From NCBI RefSeq assembly GCF_026151205.1, contig NW_026971872.1, positions 1 to 25,454 on the forward strand: a stretch of DNA of 25,454 nucleotides. Reading direction: 5' to 3'. Origin of the DNA: Bolinopsis microptera. Lineage: Eukaryota; Ctenophora; Tentaculata; Lobata; Bolinopsidae. Below, one piece after another: positions 9,530 to 18,748 of this stretch; the first letter of the stretch is position 1; each line of letters opens with the position of its first letter. The position numbers were made by a program, and so were the translations under genes. The notes under the pieces were generated by a model. It was not told where the DNA came from. It worked only from the letters and a program-made list of their open reading frames with translations, and searched no databases.

Positions 9530-9761
9530 GGATGTTTTTACAAGAGACAGGGCTTGCAATGCAAGAGAAGAAAAATGGGCGAAAAAATCATAAAGTGTAT
9601 ATTAAATGAATTAGCAAATAGAAATTCAAACAATCCTACGCTACAATAAATGTTTATTACACAATTATAATTTGTTATATAGACAAGAAACAGGGCTTGC
9701 AGGGCAAGAGATGGGACACAAAAGAGCTGGTAACAGAGTGTATATTACAGTAATTATTATT
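9530..9761 (-). repeat. Monomer array segment between SINE-like units
   Basis: Two 'acagggcttgc' cores lie at 9540-9567 and 9683-9710, 143 bp apart, with the tgtttattaca word between them. The order SINE unit then monomer pair is repeated at 9866-10240, so a composite of about 480 bp seems to have been duplicated. Confidence 0.7.
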
Positions 9762-9844
9762 ATAAAGGGTCTCAATAAGAGTTCTCGACTGCCTAGGCGT
9801 CAAACCTTGGCAGTCAGTAGTTTTCCTCTGGCCCGGGATCAGCT
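9762..9844 (-). ncRNA. SINE-like structured unit 2, 5'-truncated
   Basis: It matches the last 68 bp of unit 3 plus a TAA repeat tail (9762-9776), and on the minus strand begins abruptly at gtcagctgatcc after the tail of unit 3. A 5'-truncated copy joined to another unit's tail is what target-primed retroposition would leave. The B-box-bearing stem is kept, with one change (GTCG to GTCA) that remains a G-U pair in the minus-strand RNA. Confidence 0.5.
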
Positions 9845-9847
9845 GAC

Positions 9848-9990
9848 TATTATTATTATTATAAAGGGTCTCAATAAGAGGTCTCGACTGCCTAGGCGTC
9901 AAACCTTGGCAGTCGGTAGTTTTCCTCTGGCCCGGGATCAGCTGACCCTAGGGACCAGAGGGTAAAGGTGTAGAGACTATGTGTATCTAC
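9848..9990 (-). ncRNA. SINE-like structured unit 3, most complete
   Basis: Minus-strand order: gtagatacacatagtctc, stem CCTCTGG...CCAGAGG, stem CGACTGCC...GGCAGTCG, GAGACC closure, then a TAA tail (9848-9865). The second stem carries GGTTTGACGCC, one mismatch from the Pol III B box, with a 7-nt loop TTTGACG like a tRNA T loop. An A-box-like aGGGTCAGCTG lies about 33 bp before it, with two mismatches. A tRNA-derived SINE is the best reading, but the A box is weak. Confidence 0.55.
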
Positions 9991-10002
9991 AAATCTTTCG
10001 AG

Positions 10003-10376
10003 GTTGTTTTTACAAGAGACAGGGCTTGCTACGCAAGGGAAGAAAACCGGGAGAAACAATCACAAATTATACAAATAAATATTATAAAACCTAGCAAAAA
10101 GAAATTCAAACAATCCTACACTACTACAAATGTTTATTACATACTACAATGTAATACACGATAAATAAATGCTGTATAATCAAGAAACAGGGCTTGCAGG
10201 GCAAGGGACGGAACACAGGGACTGGCTACAGAGTGCATAAAACAGTGATTCAGCAAGTACCCATTGGGTATTGCTGAATCTGACCCACAAAATACCACAA
10301 TCAATACAAGAATATACAATATTTAAACAAACATCATGTTTATACAAGAATCAGGGCATGCAGAGCAAGAGAAGAA
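10003..10376 (-). repeat. Monomer array segment with three cores
   Basis: Cores at 10012-10039, 10179-10206 and 10344-10371 are spaced 167 and 165 bp. 10003-10180 is close to 5387-5562. It includes the hairpin at 10245-10280 and reads through the site where the 5610-7343 element is inserted in the sister copy, supplying its empty site. Confidence 0.8.
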
Positions 10377-10945
10377 CAAGAAATGCGGCCGCTTTTTTTT
10401 TGTGCATGGCCGCTCAATTTCCCGATCCGTGATGGCGTATTTTATCATTTTCTATACAACCTGAGGACCCCAGTTTTTACTGTTTATAAGTATGCAGATA
10501 TGGCGAAGTGACAGGCCGAGCGCCACCAAGTTAATATAATTCCATATTGAATTTGAAAATCGTGTATATTTTTAAAAACCATCTGCTTATTGTTTATGCA
10601 ACCTGACACCCGACACGGATGTGTGCAAAATAGTATAAGTAACTCAAAATAATAATAGTATGCTATCAATTAGTGCCTAGTGGGATATGTACATGGTGAA
10701 ATTAACAATGTACTTGGTCAGTTCAGCGCCGCGCGCCAACAATTAGCTGATTCGGATTATTCAGCAAAATAACTTTGCGCAGGTAGTCACGTGGGCGATT
10801 ACAGTGTACGTGTGCAGGCAGGTACGGTCGCTCGCACGCTCGCAGGTACGGTCGCAAAGCTACCATATACAAAAAAAAAACCTCGTTCGCTAACCCTTGT
10901 CCTTGACTCTTTTGTGCCTTCGGCACTTTGAGTCATGGATCGGGA
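10377..10945. mobile_element. 569-bp insertion with TTTCCCGATCC inverted repeats
   Basis: The sister copy reads 'agagaagaaaaataagagaaaaactcc' (7483-7509) where this copy is interrupted. Inverted repeats tttcccgatccgtga (10418-10432) and tcatggatcgggaa (10933-10946) lie near its ends, the left one about 40 bp inside the junction. Part of it (about 10440-10560, core cctgaggaccccag and gacaggccgagcgc) is related to 23390-23510 in reverse. It also has a repeat of gcaggtacggtcgc at 10815-10855. No credible coding; class unknown. Confidence 0.6.
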
Positions 10946-11220
10946 AAAAATAAGAGAAAAACTCCAACACATGTATACCCCTTAGTCCAGTAAATAACAA
11001 TAATTACTTGTACACAAAACTGTATAATATAAAATACATAACAAATACACAGTCTACCCAATATACGGGTTAAAAATTGTATAAACAAGAAACAGGGCTT
11101 GCATAGCAAGGGAAGAGATATAAGAGGACCAGGTAAAAAGTGTTTATTACAGTAGCCAGTGAAGAATAAACCAAATATAGAGTATCTACAGTGAATTATA
11201 CTCTCAATAATATCATATGT
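10946..11220 (-). repeat. 3' tail / monomer following RLE-LINE copy 2
   Basis: It matches 7490-7626 joined to 7952-8088. It has one core at 11085-11112 and, on the minus strand, AATAAAC between the end of the LINE frame and the core. It gives the uninterrupted version of the site occupied by the 7627-7951 insertion. Confidence 0.7.
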
Positions 11221-12396
11221 CTAAGACCATCCTGAGAATTCTGGCTGATCCAAGCAGAGCTGTCTTCTGGAGATTAGAGATGCTCAGATTGCAGTGGACT
11301 GCGTCGAGGTGTTTACGAAAGTTAATGGTGATAGTTCCTAATGCGCCTATATCACCACAGGGACGATTGTGACCTTTCGTAAATTCCAGTTCTTCTTAAT
11401 TTCTCTTTTTAGGTCTTGATATTTCAGTATCTTTTATTGTTCTCTATCCAGGATCCGGGTATCTCCTGGGACTGCAACGTCAATGATGGTTGCTGCGTTG
11501 GTTACCTTGTCTACCAGGAGGAGATCCGGTCTGCAGTGTTCGATAACGTGGTCCGACTGGACATGGAAGTCCCACAATATCTTGACTTTTTCGTTCTCCA
11601 GCACCTTCTCTGCCCGGTGTTCGTACCACCTTTTACTGCGTGGGAAGCCGTATTCCTTGCACAGACTCCAGCGCAATGCGGCAGCTACTTTGTCATGCCG
11701 ACACTTATATTCTGTCTGTGAAAGTTTTGGGCACCCATTCAGTATGTGGTCTATTGTCTCGTAATGATTTCTGCAGAGTCTGCAGAGGGGAGAAGAGCCA
11801 GGTGTTTTGTCAATCCTGTGCTTCACATAATTCGTCCTAAGTGCTTGGTCTTGGGCTGCTATCAACAATCCTTCTGTCTCCTTCTTCAAGTCTTGTTGAG
11901 TGAGCCAGTTCCAAGAGGTTAACGGGTCCGCTATACCCACCATCTGCCTTGGGAACTGTCCGTGCATCACTTTAGCAGTCCACTTCTCCTTGCGGATTTC
12001 CTCGCGTTGTGTTCGGTCGATATCTTTCTCTATCTCTTCACCCAAAAGTATCTTGTCTTTGACAAAGTAGTCCTTCAGAACAATCAGTTCTGGGTCTCTA
12101 CTTCTCACCACATAAGTGGTGAGTGCATTCTCCTCTCTCTTTACGACTTCCTCTATACTATGTAGCCCACGGCCACCCAGTTGACGGCTTACGTATAACC
12201 GATCAACATCTCCTTGGGGGTGGTGAGCTCCATTTATCCTCATCAGTTTCCGGGTCTTGACATCTAAGGCTTTGGTCTCTCCAGCATTCCATGAGAGAAT
12301 TCCAGCTCCATATCTTATCACAGGTACAGCCCAGGTGTTAATTGCTTGTATACTATTCCTGCCATGAAGCTGGGATTTTAAAACCTTTTTAACACT
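11221..12396 (-). pseudogene. RLE-type non-LTR retrotransposon (R2/HERO-like), 5'-truncated copy 2
   Basis: One long open frame (12405-11434, 323 codons, of which LINE homology starts near 12396) covers the post-RT segment (WAVPVIRYGAGILSWN), the CCHC knuckle (CRLCRNHYETIDHILNGC) and the endonuclease motif PDLLLVDK...IIDVAVPGD with its PD intact. It stops early at 11434-11436, where GAA (Glu) in copy 1 is TAA here. A 2-bp insertion near 11353 also shifts the last part. The RT core is missing. Copy 1 and copy 2 share the 3' flank but carry independent lesions, so both are dead copies of one family. Confidence 0.9.
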
Positions 12397-12584
12397 TATT
12401 ATCATTTAACATTATTAATATCCGTTCATAAAGCTCCGATTATAAGATTCTAAGGTTTATCTCACAGACGTACATAATAAATGTGCTGATAATGAAATAA
12501 TCCCACCTTTAAAAAATTGAATGAAAAATACCAGGACAGCTTATTTCTAAACTGTTCAACACAAAATTGTTAGTTTCATTATTG
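12397..12584. other. Short unassigned spacer between LINE copy 2 and the hAT element
   Basis: AT-rich, with no frame or repeat recognised. Confidence 0.4.
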
Positions 12585-12592
12585 GTTATAGT

Positions 12593-13555
12593 CTTAGTTG
12601 TAGTGAACGCTGAACTTAGTCGTACTGATCACGTACGTTCCAGTCGTACTGAACGTACGTTTATGTTAACGCAAGTTTGCGTTCATAAGACGCAAACTTG
12701 CGTTAACATAAATAAGGTCTCGCTGCTTGTCAACTGTGAGGCGGTTTCTTTTTTTTTGTATATCACCCAGTCGTACAAGCTCCAATTCGTCTCACAGGAC
12801 GTGAGGCTGATGTAGATTGCGACAGCGCTTTCATCGCAAAACTCTGTATTTCCGAGTTCGGGTACCTCGCAACCGAAGTTGCTCCACCAAGAGACTGGAT
12901 CGTCAGAATCTTGGCTAAAACTTGAGGCAGCGTCAGTAGAGAATAAGCCTATTTTCTCTCGGTAGAACGTGTACTGCGAAAGTATCTTCTTCTTTGTTGC
13001 GCCGTCACACCACGTGTCCATGACATCTAGAAACTCCTTCCAGACATCCTGATTCGTGTGCTGATCATATCCCTGATAAGCCGGGTGAACACAAAACCCT
13101 ACTGAATGTAGGGGGGAATGGAGCTCGAGCCACCTTTTGTTAGCAAGACTAACCATATATCACTTTTATGGTTTCAATTGCGAAAAGCAAAATTTGCTAA
13201 CTTTAAGGTGAACAGATAATATTTGTAATCAATTACACCGATGAAACCAACAGGAATGTTAACACTATTGTCTGAAAATCTAAGCAAGACTATTAGAATT
13301 GAGCATAAATAGTCGACTTCTATCCATAAACACTAGCGGAGTTTTAGGGCCTGAAACGTGCATGCAATGCATGCGCGCTAAAATTACTCTTCTAACTCAT
13401 CTAGAACATGTAAAATTGCGGGAAACGATGGCGTGTCGACGTGTTAATATTCTAAATCTGATTAACGTTTCTTATGTTCCGAACGTTAAAATCTTTTAGC
13501 GAACGCGTTCACAAACTATTTTTAGTGAACGTTCCGTACGTTCACCACAACTAAG
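12593..13555. mobile_element. hAT transposon, 963 bp, internally deleted, with exact 8-bp target duplication
   Basis: The terminal inverted repeat CTTAGTTGTAGTGAACG at the left is mirrored by CTTAGTTGTGGTGAACG at the right, 16 of 17 matching. GTTATAGT occurs immediately outside both ends (12585-12592 and 13556-13563), the 8-bp duplication typical of hAT elements. Subterminal DNA is full of GAACGTACG/GTGAACG-type words, likely transposase sites. A perfect 22-bp palindrome with 7-nt loop sits at 12661-12711. The element keeps only the end of a transposase gene. Confidence 0.93.
12716..13156 (-). pseudogene. hAT transposase C-terminal (dimerisation) fragment
   Basis: The minus-strand frame from 13156 shows the ordered landmarks of the hAT C-terminal domain: RWLELHSPLHSVGF, then the DVWKEFLDVMD region, the YRE--GLFS region, DPVSWW-NFG, and SCETNWSLYDWVIYKKK, matching the family pattern S-CERNWS-(F/Y)---H-KKRN. 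The N-terminal zinc finger and the catalytic first half are absent. The frame runs on into the internal palindrome to 12683, giving a foreign-looking tail. Non-autonomous remnant. Confidence 0.85.
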
Positions 13556-13563
13556 GTTATAGT

Positions 13564-14121
13564 AGTAAACATTTTTCCCCCGTTTTCTGTTAGTGTTAAG
13601 TAAGCTTCCCATAAGAAACATTTTTAAACAGTTAAACTTCGAGGAAAATTAAAAGTCAAAGAATTAAAGTAATACGATGTAGTTCACAACATGTGGTCTT
13701 TAAAAAGGTTCAATAATTTCCAAAAATACACTCCAACTAATAACTTTATTATAAGTTTAACTATTCTGTCAGAAAAACTTGTCGTCATCTTAATCATATA
13801 AAGATCGGTTAGTTCAAACTTCAAAACGAAATAACTGTTCACAAATTTCTTAAGTTTTTGCGGTCCTTAACAGTTCCAAGATGATTAATCCTGCAAGAAG
13901 AAGATGCTATCAAGCGGAAGAAACGTCACTGCTGTACTTCTTGCTTTGTAAGGTTCACCTGAGGTTGTAGAATAAAGTTGGTTATTGGTGTACCGTGTAA
14001 TAGTTAATAGAGTGTCAAAGACCAATTTTTAAAAAGATAGTGATACAGATAACGTGGCTTAGTGGCATATGAAATGTGCTTGAAGTTGAAGTATTGCCAA
14101 ATTATCAAAAAATATTTACCG
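13564..14121. other. Unassigned spacer downstream of receptor copy 2
   Basis: AT-rich. It should contain the 3' UTR of the receptor gene, but I found no clear AATAAA in the gene direction close to the stop codon. No other feature seen. Confidence 0.4.
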
Positions 14122-15357
14122 TTAAGTTTCATAGTTCTCGTAAATGTTGTCAGATGTGTCATCTACACTAGGAGAACTCCCCTCCTCTTCACCCAGGTGC
14201 ACTCCACTTGAAACATTATAGGCAACCTTCCCAAGTCCTGTATCTTCTTTCTTTCCCTTCCTTCTCTCACAGCAGAACAGCGATCCTAGAGCAATAGAGA
14301 CTACCATTAGGAGCCCTGTGGTACAAGCTAGTACCGGCACTAAGATAAGATCTTTTAGAATATAAGATATTTGGTCTTTTAGAATAGACAGACAAGACCC
14401 GAGCTCGTATTCTGTTCGGTTAGATTTGGCAGTTTCAGACTCTAGGCTTACTTTGATCCTCTGGAGCTCATCTTTTGTCTGATTAAGTCGGCCTGTTCCA
14501 TTTTGTAACTCATCCTTTATGCTTTTAAATTTACTGGTCAGTGTTTCTAGATCGTCTTCAGTCGTGTTGACTTTACTAGTGACTGCATCCAATTGTTCCC
14601 TCAATGCCTTTATTTGCACTTCTTTTTCATTTAACCGACTCTCCATGAATTCCTTAGGTACCGTATTATCACATTCACACCCTTTAACTTCAACCACAGA
14701 CCCATTTCTTGGCTTTGCCAGCACGTCCTCCCAGCGAAGTTCCCTGCTGCTGATAGTCTCCTCTACTTGTGCACAGAAACCACCGTCTACTATTCTTTTT
14801 ATTGTCTCCGAGCTCAGCACCTCTGTATACATATTAAATCTATATATTTGGCCTCCAAAACAATAACCACCATGATTGAAAGATGCTCTATTGATCCACA
14901 GAGTCCCGCTAGTATGCAGTTGTCTTCCATGTGAAGTCTGGCCACTAGCTACTAGTTCCCCGTCCAGGTAGAGCTGCATAGTCCGTGGGGAGGAGGACCA
15001 AGTTACACAATAGTGGAACCATTCTTTGTGCGGGGTAGTGAACTTACTTTGTAAGTCATCCAAAATACCATCTCCTGCTATTCTGTTCCACAGCCCGAAA
15101 TCTGTAATATGTATCTCATAAGTATTGTATTCACTAGAATCCGCCTGGTAGTAGAACACCGTCCGGTGTGAGCACCGCCTGGCTACTACCTTAAACCAGG
15201 AGCAGAGGGTCAACGATGTACGGAACGGGGTCAAGTCGTAATCAAAGCTTATGAAGTCACTTGAAGCGGACCCAAACTGCAGGGCAGGGTTCTCTCTGTC
15301 CACTGCTTCAGTAACAGGGAACACAAGGAAGATTGCGAAAAGGAATAAAAGCAACAT
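14122..15357 (-). CDS. LamG/pentraxin-like coiled-coil transmembrane receptor, copy 2
   Basis: A complete intronless 411-aa frame, ATG at 15355-15357 and TAA at 14122-14124. Signal peptide 1-18. LamG/pentraxin-like domain about 25-195 with KEWFHYCVTW (111-120), LYLDGEL (129-135) and FGGQIYRFNMY (167-177). GCEC at 226-229 could form inter-chain disulfides. Coiled coil about 235-335, with sequons at N218, N264, N286, N292 and N313. Membrane span about 337-362, basic ERRKGKK, then a 40-residue acidic tail ending NIYENYET. Y406-E-N fits the GRB2-SH2 pattern YxN. It differs from copy 1 mainly in residues 47-95 and 153-167 and by 8 extra residues (about 327-334) made by a local duplication of the LKD segment. 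The start is supported by the signal peptide and by identity with copy 1. Probably a cell-surface recognition receptor; ligand unknown. Confidence 0.88.
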   Translation of the reverse strand: MLLLFLFAIFLVFPVTEAVDRENPALQFGSASSDFISFDYDLTPFRTSLTLCSWFKVVARRCSHRTVFYYQADSSEYNTYEIHITDFGLWNRIAGDGILDDLQSKFTTPHKEWFHYCVTWSSSPRTMQLYLDGELVASGQTSHGRQLHTSGTLWINRASFNHGGYCFGGQIYRFNMYTEVLSSETIKRIVDGGFCAQVEETISSRELRWEDVLAKPRNGSVVEVKGCECDNTVPKEFMESRLNEKEVQIKALREQLDAVTSKVNTTEDDLETLTSKFKSIKDELQNGTGRLNQTKDELQRIKVSLESETAKSNRTEYELGSCLSILKDQISYILKDLILVPVLACTTGLLMVVSIALGSLFCCERRKGKKEDTGLGKVAYNVSSGVHLGEEEGSSPSVDDTSDNIYENYET

Positions 15358-15753
15358 TGTGGAAAGTTATGATACAGAAATAAAACTAGAGTTGGTGACT
15401 GGGTGCTCTGTTGACGGCGTTACCAGGGAAATATAATGTAGAGAATCAGTGGAGCTCGTAATTACTGAAGTTGTGAATGTGTAGTGAACTGGAGAAGATT
15501 TAGCGTCAGATAATCGAGCAGGGTAGCAGGACACAATCCAGCTGGCATGGACCAGAAATCTGATCATTTATGTTACATATTTTGATATTGAATGTCAGGA
15601 TTCATCAAAATTCAGTTGCGAGCGATTATCTCACCATAATTTGCACAATTTCAATCAAGTTTCCTGCACAAATATAAAAAGTCATTCCCTGTTAAGTTTT
15701 AACAGTTTAAGCGAACTGTTGTATTAATTATGCACTGAAGGTTATGAAAAATA
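15358..15753 (-). promoter_or_regulatory. Upstream region of receptor copy 2
   Basis: It is nearly identical to 1166-1560, with the same TATA-like attatatt (minus strand, 15430-15437) about 75 bp before the ATG. The match stops where a LINE is inserted and resumes at 16103. Confidence 0.45.
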
Positions 15754-16102
15754 AATCCACGATTGGATACCCTTACTAAGGTTCCAGCTGTCCGTAGAAA
15801 AAGCTCAGCTGCTCACCAGACTCTATATGAAACATCATTTGGTGTAATGGGTCCCAGACTCTGGAACTGTATACCTTCGCACATACGTGCAGTCTCCAAA
15901 CATGATGGCTTCAAGCATCATATGACGGCATTCATGCTTTCCTCGCCGGATAAACCGCCAATCCGGGGCTTCACATCACCGAACTCCAATTCTATACTGG
16001 ACTGGCGTAACGATCGAGAGGCATCTGCTCTCTGGGGTGGTCAGCAACTCTGATGGCCTGTCGAGGTTCGACGAAGCAGATCAAAGGTATCAAAGGTAAG
16101 GT
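15754..16102 (+). mobile_element. 5'-truncated CR1/Jockey-type LINE inserted upstream of receptor copy 2
   Basis: Copy 1 of the duplicated region reads 'ggttatgaaatacttggacacc' (1549-1568) without this segment. Here AAATA flanks it on both sides (15749-15753 and 16103-16107), a likely target duplication. The insert ends in an aggta-type short repeat (tatcaaaggtaaggt), as CR1-like 3' ends often do. It encodes only the last 96 or so codons of a LINE polyprotein (15763-16053). Confidence 0.85.
15763..16053 (+). pseudogene. C-terminal end of LINE reverse-transcriptase polyprotein
   Basis: A 96-codon open frame contains FGVMGPRLWNCIPSHIR, FKHHMTAFMLSS and NSNSILDW, the signature of the extreme C-terminus of CR1/L2/Jockey-type ORF2 proteins (pattern GPRLWN-(L/I)P--(I/L)R ... 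FK--L). Endonuclease and RT domains are missing through 5' truncation, so the apparent ATG is internal and it is not a functional gene. Confidence 0.85.
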
Positions 16103-16139
16103 AAATACTTGGACACCGAAAAGTTGTTCAAATAAAGGC

Positions 16140-16275
16140 CATCTTTTTTATTTATCTGGAGTGACACTTTTTGAAAAGAGCTGTTTAGTCTGCAGTAGAG
16201 GAGGCGTCCACTGCGTCCACGGAAGAGGTTTTTAGTCCGGTAGAGGAGATATCAGTCCAGAATAGGAGCGTTTGG
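16140..16275 (-). promoter_or_regulatory. Repeated-motif array upstream of receptor copy 2
   Basis: In the gene direction, four copies of a motif near CTCCTMTWCYGGACT occur over about 85 bp (16187-16270), one more than in copy 1 because of an extra gcgtccactgcgtccacgg segment. The shared flank cactttttgaaRagagctgt is present. It lies about 0.8 kb from the ATG here, 0.35 kb of that being LINE insertion. Confidence 0.5.
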
Positions 16276-16748
16276 ACTGTTGAGTTAAATAAAGAGGAAT
16301 TCTTAGAATCTCATAATTACCTTTCGTATTTTTCTGCAGAACTTCACTTTAAATTTCTGTGAGATTGCTGATAACAGATAAGACTAGCATTATTCAATAT
16401 AAGGGTATGGTTGCAAACTGTATGCTCGAAAAATTTACCTCAAATTACATTTGGTATTTTTGATTAGGGTATAAATACCCATGTATGAAGACAGAAAGTA
16501 AATTCTCAATTTCGTTCCTTCATTTATACTTCTCATCACGAACGATATACAAATGGATTGTGTATTTTATTGCATTATATTTGCACTTGATGATGCCACC
16601 ACCCATGTGAAATTGATTTTAGAGAAAACTACTTACCAACCCATTATATATTTGTGTTTGGAGGAGGGATATAGTTAGTGGTTTTACCGCTGGTGATCAG
16701 GTACCTACATCATTTTAAAAAAATTATATCCTGATATATTACTTCAGA
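16276..16748. other. Unassigned AT-rich stretch
   Basis: No coding frame or repeat recognised. Confidence 0.4.
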
Positions 16749-17049
16749 GGGTAGGAACCGAGAGTGCGCCTTTTTCCTATGGTTTGTTGAATACTGTCGT
16801 TCCATATCATTCCTTGTCATTTCTTGTCATTCCCTGTCATTCCCTGTCATTCCCTGTCATTCTTTGTCATTTCCTGTCATTCCCTGTCATTCCCTGTCAT
16901 TCCCTGTCATTCCCTGTCATTCCTTGTCATTCCCTGTCATTCCCTGCCATCCTCTGTCATTCCCTATCATTCCCTGTCATTCCCTGCTCATATTTACACA
17001 TCTTGTCGTAAAATTGTCATGACATTGGGGCACTCTCGGTTCCTGCCCT
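16749..17049. mobile_element. TIR-flanked minisatellite (MITE-like, about 300 bp)
   Basis: GGGTAGGAACCGAGAGTGC at 16749-16767 is mirrored by gcactctcggttcctgccc near 17030-17049, 18 of 19 matching. Most of the interior is a 10-bp tandem repeat. No clear target duplication. Short TIRs enclosing a minisatellite are known among non-autonomous elements of marine invertebrates, which is the favoured reading. Confidence 0.6.
16801..16985. repeat. 10-bp minisatellite, unit tgtcattccc
   Basis: About 18 units of tgtcattccc with variants (tcattcctt, tcatttcc, tgccatcctc). The open frames across it (repeating VIPCHSLSF in two frames) come from the repeat and are not genes. Confidence 0.95.
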
Positions 17050-18138
<1,089 letters not shown>

Positions 18139-18162
18139 TCTGGTGTTATTAAGGTGATATAC

Positions 18163-18586
18163 TTCACGACAATCTGTTGTAAAACAGGGGTTCCAGAAAA
18201 CCCACTTCACGATACTCCTGAAACATGACATTTTTTTACAGTCGATTTGGACAAGGTCTAGACGCCCTGCAAAGTTTTAGATCTCTAACTCAATTTTAAC
18301 ATGGTTTTTAAGGCACCTGAATAGTGAATATGGCGATTTTGGGTTTTTTTACCTAATTTCGTATATGGCGAGTATTTTGCGCAAATTTCTTAAAAACCTC
18401 CATATAACTATTTCTTATTCCTGTCATCTTTAACATTGAATTAGAATGTTTTGAACTTAAATGTACCTGCTGAACTACTTTCAATGAGTCTTAATGCCTG
18501 GAAAACAATAAAGGGGATATAATAGTATAGGGGGTAACTAGTATTGTGAATATAAGGGCGACGGTAATGCTTGCCAGCATTGTGAT
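18163..18586. repeat. Dispersed repeat, copy 2 (first copy 4471-4893)
   Basis: Same orientation and nearly the same length as 4471-4893, with small indels such as an extra tagtgaa at about 18322-18328 and a missing ten or so bases near 18364. It follows the CA tract by 25 bp, while copy 1 follows a TA-rich tract, so both lie beside dinucleotide repeats. Confidence 0.85.
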
Positions 18587-18748
18587 ATATATTATAATAA
18601 TAATATAACGGGTTGAAATTAATTAAAAAACAAACAAATGATGTCATCCTCTCATCAACTGAAAAACTATTGTATATGTACTGTACACAATTTAAAAATG
18701 ATTATTAGCGCTCTATCATAATCAGTGCAGGTATAAAACAATTTTCTC

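Noticed and set aside
10384-10399. NotI site followed by a T run, resembling a cDNA-cloning adaptor
   Set aside because: It lies inside an insertion with inverted repeats and a second ggccgc nearby, and no vector sequence follows; coincidence is likelier, though long reads would settle it.
10723-10926. 67-codon minus-strand open frame
   Set aside because: It lies wholly within an insertion element, over a short tandem repeat and a hairpin; no family resemblance.
14519-14866. Plus-strand open frame opposite receptor copy 2 (and its counterpart at 252-665)
   Set aside because: Antisense shadow of the receptor coding sequence, whose domains are clear on the minus strand.
16063-16075. ggttcgac resembling a tRNA B box
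   Set aside because: It is part of the LINE 3' end; no cloverleaf or A box around it.
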